Shown here piece after piece: positions 30,664-38,292 of a stretch of 39,455 bases of DNA. The stretch is from Paracoccus sphaerophysae. GTDB taxonomy: Bacteria > Pseudomonadota > Alphaproteobacteria > Rhodobacterales > Rhodobacteraceae. The notes under the pieces were generated by a model, which had not been told where the DNA came from, searched no databases, and saw only the letters and a list, made by a program, of their open reading frames with translations. The position numbers and the translations under genes are program-made. Location of the stretch: contig NZ_JRKS01000025.1 of the NCBI RefSeq assembly GCF_000763805.1, forward strand, positions 1 through 39,455, read 5' to 3'. Every line of letters begins with the position of its first letter. The first letter of the stretch is position 1.

Positions 30664-31289
30664 GCCTCTCGCGCCGGCTCCTTCTCGGCGCGGGCGCGGT
30701 CACGGCACTCGGCGCCGGCGCGCTGGGTCTGGGCTGGTGGCAAGTGGACGGGCCCGGCGCGGCGCAGCCGGCGAGCCCTACCCGCAACCTGCCTCGACCG
30801 CTGGGCGAAATGGACGTCACGCTCACGGACCATCGGGGCCGTCGGGTGACGATCTCGGACTGGGTCGGCAGGCCGAGCCTGGTTTTCTTCGGCTTCACCT
30901 GGTGCCCCGACGTCTGCCCCACCACGCTCTCGGACATCTCGCTCTGGCTGGAGGAGCTGGGGCCAGACGCCGACCGCCTCAACGTGGCTCTGATCTCTGT
31001 GGACCCCGAGCGTGACACGCCGGAGGTTCTTGCGGACTACCTCGGCTATTTCGATCCGCGCATCGTCGGTGTGACCGGAGAGCCAGGCGAGGTCGCCCGC
31101 ATTCTTGGCGACTTCCGCGCGAAGGCAGAGCGCATCGAGGACGTAAACGGTGACTACACCATGAATCATACTGCCGGTGTGTTCCTGTTCCGGGCCGACG
31201 GAAGCTTTGGCAGCATCATCGACTTTCACGAGGACCGAAGGTTCGCCGTTCCCAAGATCCGGCGGGCCATGAAAAAGGAGCAACCATGA
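30660..31289 (+). CDS. Second SCO1/SenC-family copper chaperone
   Basis: A 209-residue Sco paralogue with a Tat-like or membrane N-terminus (SLSRRLLLGAGAVTALGAGAL), the CPDVC site (about 82-86, FTWCPDVCPTT) and the partner His in TMNHTAG (about 169). It differs clearly from the first copy, so the two may specialise, one as metal chaperone, one as thiol reductant. Overlaps pcuAC and DUF411 by four bases each (ATGA). Confidence 0.88.
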   Translation: MSLSRRLLLGAGAVTALGAGALGLGWWQVDGPGAAQPASPTRNLPRPLGEMDVTLTDHRGRRVTISDWVGRPSLVFFGFTWCPDVCPTTLSDISLWLEELGPDADRLNVALISVDPERDTPEVLADYLGYFDPRIVGVTGEPGEVARILGDFRAKAERIEDVNGDYTMNHTAGVFLFRADGSFGSIIDFHEDRRFAVPKIRRAMKKEQP

Positions 31290-31753
31290 TTGATCGTATT
31301 CGACGCTTCACGCAGGGCGTAGCGGTCCTGCTGACGACGACCTCGGCCGCCATGGCCGCCGATCGCGGAACGGTCCATGTGGTCGAAGGGACCGGCTGCG
31401 AATGCTGTTCCCAGTGGACCGAGTATCTGCGCCAGAACGGCTTCGAGGTGACATCCGAGGAACGCTACGGTGCTCTTCTGATCCGGCACAAAATGGACTT
31501 GGGCGTCCCGACCAGTCAGTTGTCGTGCCATACGGGAGAGATCGACGGCTATTTCATAGAAGGCCATGTCCCCGCGGCCGACATCGAGCGCCTTCTGAAA
31601 GAGAGGCCGGATGCCGCAGGGCTCGCGGTTCCCGGAATGCCCTATGGCAGTCCCGGGATGGGACCCGAAAACAAGCGTAAAGCCTACGACGTCAATCTTG
31701 TTAAGCGGGATGGCTCGGTTGAGGTGTTCTCGCACTACCCCGCCGCGCAATAA
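31286..31753 (+). CDS. DUF411 periplasmic metal-binding protein
   Basis: A 155-residue protein with a signal peptide (about 1-25) and the DUF411 signature VEGTGCECCSQWTEYL (about 34-49) and SCHTGEIDGYFIEGHVPAADI (about 86-106). The Cys-x-Cys-Cys cluster suggests Cu or Ag binding; the family often accompanies cop and cus genes. It is the last gene of the copper operon. A decayed second copy lies at 33130-33355. Confidence 0.85.
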   Translation: MIDRIRRFTQGVAVLLTTTSAAMAADRGTVHVVEGTGCECCSQWTEYLRQNGFEVTSEERYGALLIRHKMDLGVPTSQLSCHTGEIDGYFIEGHVPAADIERLLKERPDAAGLAVPGMPYGSPGMGPENKRKAYDVNLVKRDGSVEVFSHYPAAQ

Positions 31754-31776
31754 TCTCCGGATGATATAAATTGCCG

Positions 31777-32292
31777 ATGCTTCGACCGAACCGCCGTCAT
31801 TTTTCGCTCACGATGCTCGCGGCTCTGGCCGCGTGCGGCACGCAACCCCCCGTCTTGAAGAGGTACCTGGGGCCTCCGGTGACACAGGTCGTCGTTCAGA
31901 AGGAGCGGCGCCGAATGTACCTGCTCAGCGGGCAGACGGTCCTGAAATCGTATGACTTCGGACTGGGAAACGAGCCCATCGGCCACAAGCAGTTTGAAGG
32001 CGACGGAAAGACCCCGGAGGGCCTCTATTACATCGACCGTTTCAATCCGCGCAGTCGATACCATCTTTCAGTGGGGATTTCCTATCCGAATGAGCGGGAC
32101 CGAGCTTTTGCGGAGCAGTTCGGATTGGATCCGGGCGGTGATATCATGATCCATGGCCGCGGGCCGGAGGGAAAGCGTCTGGTCAGACAGAAGCGGGACT
32201 GGACGGCGGGCTGCATCACGGTCAGCGACGACGAGGTCGAAGATATCTTCGCGATGCTGCGCCTCGGGGTGCCGGTGATGATTTACCCCTGA
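31777..32292 (+). CDS. L,D-transpeptidase (YkuD domain)
   Basis: A 171-residue lipoprotein-like or secreted L,D-transpeptidase: signal region with a CG lipobox-like LAALAACG (about 13-20) and catalytic block IMIHGRG...DWTAGCITVSD (about 125-150, Cys in GCI). It cross-links peptidoglycan (3-3 bonds) or attaches lipoproteins. It starts 23 bases after DUF411 and may be transcribed with the copper operon. It converges on the second L,D-transpeptidase. Confidence 0.85.
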   Translation: MLRPNRRHFSLTMLAALAACGTQPPVLKRYLGPPVTQVVVQKERRRMYLLSGQTVLKSYDFGLGNEPIGHKQFEGDGKTPEGLYYIDRFNPRSRYHLSVGISYPNERDRAFAEQFGLDPGGDIMIHGRGPEGKRLVRQKRDWTAGCITVSDDEVEDIFAMLRLGVPVMIYP

Positions 32293-32310
32293 TATCATGG
32301 CTCGTAGGTG

Positions 32311-32344
32311 AGGGCGGGCCGGAGATGTCTCCGGCTCCGCCCTT
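32311..32344. terminator. Bidirectional terminator between convergent transpeptidase genes
   Basis: AGGGCGGGCCGGAGA (32311-32325) and TCTCCGGCTCCGCCCT (32328-32343) form a long G/C-rich hairpin with a TG loop and minor bulges. It fills the 62-base gap between two convergent stop codons. No long T-run follows on either strand, but position and stability favour a shared terminator. Confidence 0.65.
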
Positions 32345-32354
32345 CGATGGTAGA

Positions 32355-33011
32355 TCAGAAGACCGCGACCTGTGTGCCTATCTCGGCGACCTCGTAGAGT
32401 TTCAGGACATGCTCGTTATAAAGACCGTAGCATCCGTTCGACGATTTGCGGCCGATCTTCCGGGTGTCGTGGGTTCCGTGAATCAGATATGCAGGCCATG
32501 AAAGATAAAGGCCGCGGACGCCCAGCGGATTTTCTGGCACGCCTCCTTCGACGCGTTGCGGCAGCGAAGGATCTCTCTCGCGCATGCTCGGGGTCGGGGT
32601 CCACGGAGGGTTTTCCGCTTTTCTGACGATCTCGGTCTTTCCTCTGCGGGTCAGATCCTCGGATACGGGTACCGCTGTAGGGAACAACAAGTATACCGAT
32701 TCGTCGGCAGACCAGTAATGCAGCGCCCGCGAGGTCACATCAGCAAGGATGACGCCCTTTCCCAGACTCGGATAGAAATCGCTCCAATGCCACGCGCGAA
32801 ATGACGACTGATTGCGGCGTTGATCGGCGTCCGGGTCTACCTGAAACACGCCGAGGTCGGGGGCCGCCCCTCCGGCGGAACCGTAGACAGGCATTCCGGT
32901 ATAAGGGTCGATATTCTGTGCGAAACTCCGTCCGGCCGGAAGGACGAGCGCCGTGGCCATCAGTCCGGTCAAGAACTGTCGGCGCCCGCTCGATCGATCT
33001 GCCTGTGTCAT
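32355..33011 (-). CDS. Second L,D-transpeptidase (Tat signal, YkuD domain)
   Basis: A 218-residue protein with a Tat-type signal peptide (SSGRRQFLTGLMATALVLPAG, ending near residue 31, SFAQ) and the YkuD catalytic block HGTHDTRKIGRKSSNGCYGL (His about 178, Cys about 193). It differs from the upstream enzyme in the spacing of this block, so it is not a recent duplicate. It would act on peptidoglycan in the periplasm. Confidence 0.85.
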   Translation of the reverse strand: MTQADRSSGRRQFLTGLMATALVLPAGRSFAQNIDPYTGMPVYGSAGGAAPDLGVFQVDPDADQRRNQSSFRAWHWSDFYPSLGKGVILADVTSRALHYWSADESVYLLFPTAVPVSEDLTRRGKTEIVRKAENPPWTPTPSMRERDPSLPQRVEGGVPENPLGVRGLYLSWPAYLIHGTHDTRKIGRKSSNGCYGLYNEHVLKLYEVAEIGTQVAVF

Positions 33012-33129
33012 GCCCCACCTTTCGCTATTGTTTTCATTGCGATACTAGCTGCCCACTGCTGCCCTTCAAGAACAATGGAGATCATGACCCATAACGCCTG
33101 CGTGAGACGGATAGGCGAAGTGTCTCACG

Positions 33130-33355
33130 TCGACGTGACCTGGTGTTGGCGCTGGGCTGGGCTGCACCTCAGGTGGCCTCCTTCGCTACGGGCTGCAGCC
33201 GTGCTGGCCGTCCACGTCGTCGAGGGCACTGGTTGCGCCTGCTGCACCCGCGCGCGGCTTCTGGGGGCGGGAAGAATGCAGTGTCACCGAAGAGTTCTAC
33301 GGAGGCCCCTTTCGTGAGCCACAAGCTCGACAATGACGTACCCCAAGGAGGATGA
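33130..33355 (+). pseudogene. Decayed second DUF411 gene
   Basis: The signature VHVVEGTGCACCT is readable at about 33208-33246 in one frame. A signal peptide (LVLALGWAAPQVASFA, about 33140-33187) precedes it in a second frame, and a tail (EAPFVSHKLDNDVPQGG) corresponding to DUF411's RYGALLIRHKMDLGVP lies in that second frame downstream. At least two frameshifts and loss of the C-terminal third destroy it. Its relation to the intact DUF411 gene 1.4 kb away suggests decay of a duplicated copper operon. Confidence 0.6.
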
Positions 33356-33384
33356 TGTCCTGCCACACCGCGCCGACCACCCAT

Positions 33385-33828
33385 CTATCGGCCTCGCGCG
33401 CTCGTCTCGGCCTGATAGCTCCGCTCGCGTTCCGGCCACGTGCTCTTGATGTAGGCGAGCACGGCCCGGATCTCGGCGTCGCTGAGGACATCGGCAAACC
33501 CGGGCATGTCGCTCTCGTATCCGCCTCCCACGATGGCGGCGGTGCCTTCCTTGACGATCCGGAACAGGATGTCGTCCGGATGATGCCATGTGTGGCCGGT
33601 GGCGTCGTGCGGGGGAGCCGGCAGGCGCCCGGAGGGCAGAGGCATTTGCCAGTCCGGCTGCCCCTCAAGCTGCGCGCCATGACATGCGGCGCACTGGGTC
33701 TCGTAAATGGTGCGGCCCAGTGCGATCGTCTCGGCATTCTCCGCATCCGCCCGCAGCCCGACAAGGATCCAGGTGGCGATGAGCGCGGACGCGGTGAGGC
33801 CGATGAGGGTTGGTATCCGGAGCATCAT
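33385..33828 (-). CDS. Small membrane-anchored c-type cytochrome
   Basis: A 147-residue cytochrome c with an N-terminal signal anchor (about 6-25), heme motif CAACH (46-50) and a likely Met ligand in SDMPGF (about 107). It is a class I monoheme cytochrome, close to those that accompany copper-resistance genes and multicopper oxidases. It probably carries electrons in the periplasm; the partner is unknown. Its start overlaps the end of a short upstream leftward frame (33825-33929). Confidence 0.82.
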   Translation of the reverse strand: MMLRIPTLIGLTASALIATWILVGLRADAENAETIALGRTIYETQCAACHGAQLEGQPDWQMPLPSGRLPAPPHDATGHTWHHPDDILFRIVKEGTAAIVGGGYESDMPGFADVLSDAEIRAVLAYIKSTWPERERSYQAETSARGR

Positions 33829-33929
33829 TTGGCATGCTGGGCGAGCCAGTCCTGCAGGAACACGATCCGCGCGTGCTGTTCGTCGCCGGTGACTTCGGCA
33901 GACTGATGGCAGAAACGGTCTGAACGCAT
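33825..33929 (-). pseudogene. Possible fragment upstream of the cytochrome gene
   Basis: A 34-residue frame (MRSDRFCHQSAEVTGDEQHARIVFLQDWL...) whose stop overlaps the cytochrome c start. The coupling suggests the end of a real gene, but the part upstream is disrupted and antisense to the next gene. I do not recognise it, and it may be chance. Confidence 0.25.
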
Positions 33930-33983
33930 GTCGGCAGCACCATGATCAGCGGAACACTTCGCCTCCTCGGCCGTTCCCACAGG

Positions 33984-34574
33984 ATGCAACGGCGGACCCC
34001 CCGGACGAAAGCCGGATTCGTCTGGCAGAAGCTTGCGAACGCACTGGCGCTTCTTGCAACTGCCATGCTCATCGCCCATGGCGCGGCGGCCGGAAGTCTG
34101 GTGCCCCACAGTCATGCCCACATCTCCGTCCACGCCGAATCTTCGCCGACGGCGACGAACGTGGCGGACCCCGTCCCGCATCACGCTCCTTCGATGGCTG
34201 TGGGGGAGGAGCCCAGCGATGACAACCATGACACGCTCGCCTGTTGCGGAGATGCGTGCCTGGCAGCGCTGATCCCCGGCCGAACCGCCGATCTGAAAGA
34301 GGGGCGCAGGAGCGATCAGAAGTTTGTGATGCCAGTCTCCTTGCTCAGCGGGCTTGCCCCGGATGGGCCGCGCCGTCCGCCGCGGAGAACCTGTTCGAGT
34401 TCCGCCGAGGTGTGGACGAGCGTGCCGCTCCAGGACCCGAGCGCCGCCTGCGGTTGCAGGTCAGGCGGAGGCTGTGGAGGCGCTGCGGGCGCCGCGCTCT
34501 CGCGCGCACCAAGGAGACGGGACCAGAGAGACATTCAGTGTTCCTGTCAGAGCAGCATCGGCCCTCGGGCCTGA
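33984..34574 (+). CDS. Hypothetical His-rich membrane protein, 3' end fused to phage DNA
   Basis: From ATG 33984 the frame gives about 196 residues. The first 130 look native: a membrane helix or signal (LANALALLATAMLIAHGAAAG, about 18-38, too long to quote whole as a motif), a His-rich PHSHAHISVHAE segment, a DTLACCGDACLAAL cysteine cluster near 90 and the end SLLSGLAPDGPRRPPR. That layout fits small periplasmic copper-related proteins. After about 34380 the frame runs antisense to the portal remnant and into terminase DNA, so the last 60 residues are not original. Expression of this tail is doubtful. Confidence 0.5.
   Translation: MQRRTPRTKAGFVWQKLANALALLATAMLIAHGAAAGSLVPHSHAHISVHAESSPTATNVADPVPHHAPSMAVGEEPSDDNHDTLACCGDACLAALIPGRTADLKEGRRSDQKFVMPVSLLSGLAPDGPRRPPRRTCSSSAEVWTSVPLQDPSAACGCRSGGGCGGAAGAALSRAPRRRDQRDIQCSCQSSIGPRA
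34316..34534 (-). pseudogene. Phage portal protein, N-terminal remnant cut by the cargo
   Basis: From ATG 34534 the frame MSLWSRLLGARESAAP and then GSWSGTLVHTSAELEQVLRGG resembles the start of HK97-type portal proteins, and it lies 12 bases after the large terminase gene, exactly where a portal gene belongs. Homology ends near LRGG at about 34380; the remaining 20 residues are antisense to the cargo's His-rich gene. A normal portal has about 400 residues, so nearly all is lost. This is the right-hand junction of the cargo. Confidence 0.6.
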
Positions 34575-36319
34575 TAGACCGAGCGGCCGGCGGTCTCATC
34601 GCGCAGCATGGCGCGGCCAAGCGCGTTGCAGAGCGCCACGATGCCGTCGATGCGCTCCGATGAGCATTCTTTGTCCGGCTTGATGTTGCCGGCCGGGTCA
34701 TGGCGGACGGCGACGTTCGAGGCATTCCAGCGCAGCACCGGATGGCCCCCGTGCCAGAGGAGCCGCGAGACCGCGAGCCGCTCGAGCTCTGCCGTGGGCG
34801 CAGCCATGCTCAGGAACCCCTGGCCGAACTGGACGAGGTTGATGCCCTCGTCCTGCAGATGCTGGACGATCTCGCCCGCGAAGGTGCGGTCGTAGGCCAG
34901 CTCACGCAGATCGAAGCGGCCGGCGAGGTTGACGATCTCCGCCTCGATGAAGGCGAAGTCGGTGGCGTTGCTGGGGGTGGCCACCAGGAACCCCTGGTCG
35001 CGCCAGACATCATAGGGCACCCGGTCACGGCGGGCGCGGCGCCTGATGTCCTCCTCCGGTACCCAGAAGCGCGACAGCACGATCCACTTCTCGGCCAGGC
35101 TCCCGAACGCCGCATCCCGCGTCGGCGGAAACAGCAGAAGGAAGGCCGAGAGGTCGTTGACCCGAGCCAGATCCAGCCCGCCGTAGCATTCGCGCCCCGC
35201 AAGCAGTTGCTCCAGACGTGCGAGCTCCCCTCTGATGTCAGTTCCGCTGGTGGTTGCTGGCAGTCCACCCTCCGCCCAGACCTCCATGTCGAGCCAGCGG
35301 GTGACCTGCTCGGTCCATTCGTTCAGCCGCAGGCGCCGGATGGCGTTCTGCTGCGCCGGCATCTCCCGCGCCTCGTCGATCTGGCGCTTGAGGTCATCGC
35401 GCTTCACCGTCACGCCAAGGCTCGGATTGGCCTTGATCCAGACCCTCGGGTCGGTCCAGTCGTCGCCCTCGTCGATGGTTGCGATGAAGGCGAACCAGGG
35501 ATCGGCCGTCTCCTGCGGCAGCGTGCCCTCCAACGTTTTAACCGAGAACTCGTGATGCTGGCGGCAGACCGAGTGGCGGTCGTGGCCGGCGGTGGTGATC
35601 TCGACGATCAGCGGCTGGCGTCGCGCGCCCGTTGCCGTGTTGAGCTTCTGGATGATCTCGGGTCCCGAATGCTCATGCACCTCGTCCACGGCCGCGAAGT
35701 GCACGTTCAAGCCGTCCATCTTGCTGGCGTCGGCCGAGAGCGGCCGGAACCACGACGCGGTCGGCAGTACCGCGAGGTTGTTGACGGTGCGCGTGACCCG
35801 GGCCGAGAGCGCCGGGCTCGCCGCCACCATGCGCTCGGCCTCGCCGAACACGATCCGGGCCTGATCCCGCGTGGTGGCGGCCGCATAGACATGCGCGCCG
35901 GCCTCGCCATCGGCCACCAGCGCATAGAGTGCGATCCCGGCCAGCAGCGCCGACTTGCCGTTCTTGCGCGCCACCTCCACATACGCGGTGCGAAACCGCC
36001 GCAGCCCATCCGCCCGCTTCCAGCCGAAGATGGAACCCACCGCGAACTGCTGCCAAGGCTGCAGATCGAAGGGCTGGCCCGCCCATTCACCAGTCGAATG
36101 TCGCAGGTGGCTGAAGAACTCGATCGCGTGCAGGGCGGCAGCCCGATCCCAGGCGAGACCGCGCTTCTTGCCGAGCTTCAGATCGTCGAGGTGCCGCTGG
36201 CACGCCAGCCGGGTGAGATGTCCTGCCACGAGCTTTCCCGCGACCACCTTGCGGGCCCAGGCGGTCACCGGACAGGCCGGTGCATTCCCTTCCGGCTTCG
36301 ATTTACGCGCTGCTGCCAC
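34547..36319 (-). CDS. Phage large terminase subunit
   Basis: A 590-residue HK97-type large terminase. The ATPase domain shows a Walker A-like VEVARKNGKSALL near 117-127 and Walker B AAVDEVHE near 208; the C-terminal nuclease domain begins near 345 with GGLDLARVNDLSA (Asp ligands) and has later Asp residues near 460 and 550. It cuts concatemeric DNA and pumps it into proheads through the portal. It overlaps the small subunit gene by 17 bases. It looks complete, but without portal and capsid it has no prohead to fill. Confidence 0.9.
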   Translation of the reverse strand: MAAARKSKPEGNAPACPVTAWARKVVAGKLVAGHLTRLACQRHLDDLKLGKKRGLAWDRAAALHAIEFFSHLRHSTGEWAGQPFDLQPWQQFAVGSIFGWKRADGLRRFRTAYVEVARKNGKSALLAGIALYALVADGEAGAHVYAAATTRDQARIVFGEAERMVAASPALSARVTRTVNNLAVLPTASWFRPLSADASKMDGLNVHFAAVDEVHEHSGPEIIQKLNTATGARRQPLIVEITTAGHDRHSVCRQHHEFSVKTLEGTLPQETADPWFAFIATIDEGDDWTDPRVWIKANPSLGVTVKRDDLKRQIDEAREMPAQQNAIRRLRLNEWTEQVTRWLDMEVWAEGGLPATTSGTDIRGELARLEQLLAGRECYGGLDLARVNDLSAFLLLFPPTRDAAFGSLAEKWIVLSRFWVPEEDIRRRARRDRVPYDVWRDQGFLVATPSNATDFAFIEAEIVNLAGRFDLRELAYDRTFAGEIVQHLQDEGINLVQFGQGFLSMAAPTAELERLAVSRLLWHGGHPVLRWNASNVAVRHDPAGNIKPDKECSSERIDGIVALCNALGRAMLRDETAGRSVYQARGPMLL

Positions 36320-36773
36320 GGTTCAGGTAATCCTCGAACGGGTCGCGGGCCTCGGCCGGCGCCGCGGTGCGGATGCGGGTCCGGCTCGAGGGCGTCAGCC
36401 CGAACTCGCTCTCGATCTGGCCCAACTGCGCCAGGCACTTGTTGGCCACCGCCAGAAACGGGTTCTGGATGATGTTGCCGCCCACCGTCTTGACCACCGG
36501 GCCGCGGCGCTTGACCTCCGCCTCCGCCTCGAGCCAGCGCCGCCAGATCACCGCGTAGCGGGCCAGCGCCCCCGCATCGAGCTCCGTCATCACCCCGTGC
36601 CGGGCCAGCAGCTCGGCCAGTTCGGTGAACTTTGCGGCGGCCGCATCGTCGAGGTGATCGGGAGCCGGCGGCACCGCCACGACCGGCTGCGGCTCGGCAG
36701 GGTTCATCCGGTGCGGCCGCGCCGTGCCTTTCACCAGCTTCAGCTGGGTGGGAAGGGGCTTGCGGCCGGCCAT
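36303..36773 (-). CDS. Phage small terminase subunit (P27 family)
   Basis: A 156-residue P27-type small terminase: MAGRKPLPTQLKLVKGT at the N-terminus, a helical core (LAELLARHGVMTELDAGALARYAVIWRRW) and GGNIIQNPFLAVANKCLAQLGQIESEFGLTPSSR. It recognises phage DNA ends and feeds the large subunit. It is the first gene of the leftward packaging block and is divergent from the 80-residue gene at 36895. Confidence 0.88.
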   Translation of the reverse strand: MAGRKPLPTQLKLVKGTARPHRMNPAEPQPVVAVPPAPDHLDDAAAAKFTELAELLARHGVMTELDAGALARYAVIWRRWLEAEAEVKRRGPVVKTVGGNIIQNPFLAVANKCLAQLGQIESEFGLTPSSRTRIRTAAPAEARDPFEDYLNRGSSA

Positions 36774-36894
36774 GATCCTGATCCTTTCTGCTGCGCCTCC
36801 GCATGAAGCAATGATGTTGCTCTGGTTTGCCTACACTCCGGGGCGCCGCGGAGCGATGGTGCCGGGACGCCGATGCACTCCAGGGAGCCACCCG

Positions 36895-37137
36895 ATGACC
36901 CGCCCGGACCCGACCACCAAACCTCGCCAGCCGATCGGGCCGGCTGCCCTTGCGGCCTTCGTCGCGCAAAAGGCCGAGATCGACGAGATGCTCGCCCGGC
37001 TGCAGGCGCTGAGCGACGACCATTTCGGCGCTCACCCCGACGAGATCGACTGGGGGCACGTCGGCACCCTGAACCACTACCGCGCCAGACTGCGCGAGAT
37101 CGCCGACATGGCCTTCGGTGAGGGCGACGCCCGCTGA
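36895..37137 (+). CDS. Small hypothetical phage protein
   Basis: An 80-residue soluble protein (MTRPDPTTKPRQPIGPAALAAF...), mostly helical and rich in acidic residues, with a conserved-looking DEIDWGHVGTLNHYRARLREIADMAFGEGD end. AGGGAG precedes the start. I know similar unnamed proteins from Rhodobacterales prophages near terminase genes; function unknown. Confidence 0.6.
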   Translation: MTRPDPTTKPRQPIGPAALAAFVAQKAEIDEMLARLQALSDDHFGAHPDEIDWGHVGTLNHYRARLREIADMAFGEGDAR

Positions 37138-37232
37138 TCCTGCGCCACCCGGAACTCCTGCCGCGCAGACGCGCGGCTCGGGGTCGTAGAAGGGTCGCGA
37201 CGGTCGCGGCCCCGACACGGAGACGACCCCAG

Positions 37233-37772
37233 ATGACGAAGCTTTCCGACACCCAGCTCGTGATCCTCAGCGCGGCCGCGCAGCGCGCGGACCGCAACGT
37301 CCTGCCGCTCCCCGGCTCGCTCCGCGGTGGCGCCGCCGCCAAGGTGGTGCGCGCACTGCTCTCCCGCGGGCTGATCGCCGAGACCACGACCGACAGCCAG
37401 ACCAAGGCCGACGCAGCGCTGAACCGGGTCTGGCGCAACGACGCGGACGGCCGCGCCATCCTCCTGCACATCACCGATGCGGGTCTCGCCGCCATCGGCA
37501 TCGAGCCCGATGCCGCCGACAGCGCGCCCACGGGCGCCGAAGAGGCGCCGAGTGCGGAGGCCCCGCAGGACGCTCCGGCCGGGGCCGAGCCCGCGCCTAG
37601 GGTGCGCACGCCGCGCGCGGGCACGAAGCAGGCGAAACTGATCGAGATGCTCCGCGCCGACAGCGGCGCGACCATCGACGAGATCGTCGTCGCCTTGGAC
37701 TGGAGAGCTGCTCGACGCGCTGCGCGCCATCCTCAAGCGACAGGGCATGCTGTCGGGCCTGATCATCGATGA
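37233..37772 (+). pseudogene. DUF3489 protein with its 3' end replaced
   Basis: The first 157 residues are a normal DUF3489 protein: N-terminal helical part (TKLSDTQLVILSAAAQRADRNVLPLP), an Ala/Pro/Glu-rich linker, and the start of the DUF3489 winged helix (TKQAKLIEMLRADSGATIDEIVVALDW). After ALDW (about 37702) the expected QxHTVRG continuation is missing; the frame instead reads out-of-frame recombinase DNA and stops at 37772. DUF3489 proteins are small, usually DNA-binding-like and often phage-borne. Likely non-functional. Confidence 0.6.
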
Positions 37773-38292
37773 GGAGGATGATCTGCCGTCCTCCAGCGCC
37801 TATCGCAGCCGCTTCGGCAGCCTGCTGCGCGCCTATCGACTGATTGGCTACGAACCCGACCGGGACTACAGTTACATCGAGGTCAATCGAGCCCTGCGGC
37901 AGGCGCATCCGCAGGTCGTGGCCGAAATCATCGCCGGCATCACCCGGCACGGCGGGCGGGCTGTGCAGGACCCGGATACCGATCTGGTGCGCGTGAACGA
38001 CGAGTTCACTGTGTCCATCGTTCTGGCCCGCTGCACCGCGACGGCGGCCGGGTCGCTGCGCTGGCGCATCCGCCTCGACACTGGCCTTGTACCGGACATC
38101 ACGATCGCCGTGCGCATGGACGAGGTGAACGAGGCACCGCGCGACTACTACGTGCTTCCCAGCATCGACATGACTTTCGGGAAACTGAAATTCGCCGAGC
38201 AGAACGGGCTCGCGCTGGATGCGTACCGGTTCGACACGCTCGATTTCTTCTACGCGCTCGCCTCGCGGGCCAGGATCGCGGAGGTGGCGTGA
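37702..38292 (+). pseudogene. C-terminal remnant of a recombinase family protein
   Basis: From about 37702 the frame reads GELLDALRAILKRQGMLSG, then SRFGSLLRAYRLIGYEPDRDYSYIEVN and RIRLDTGLVPDITIAVRMDEVN, ending ASRARIAEVA. This is the conserved C-terminal region of a class of alphaproteobacterial serine recombinases encoded ahead of two ParB-like genes. The catalytic N-terminal part is absent because the DUF3489 gene runs straight into it. ATG 37747 could start a 181-residue protein without recombinase activity. Its stop overlaps the ParB-like start (TGATG). Confidence 0.6.

Noticed and set aside
33930..34229. Leftward frame upstream of the cytochrome, as a full gene
   Set aside because: The upper part is Arg- and Gly-rich and antisense to the better supported His-rich membrane protein gene; only the last 34 residues might be a remnant.
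34700..36472. 590-codon rightward open frame
   Set aside because: Antisense to the large terminase, which has clear ATPase and nuclease motifs.
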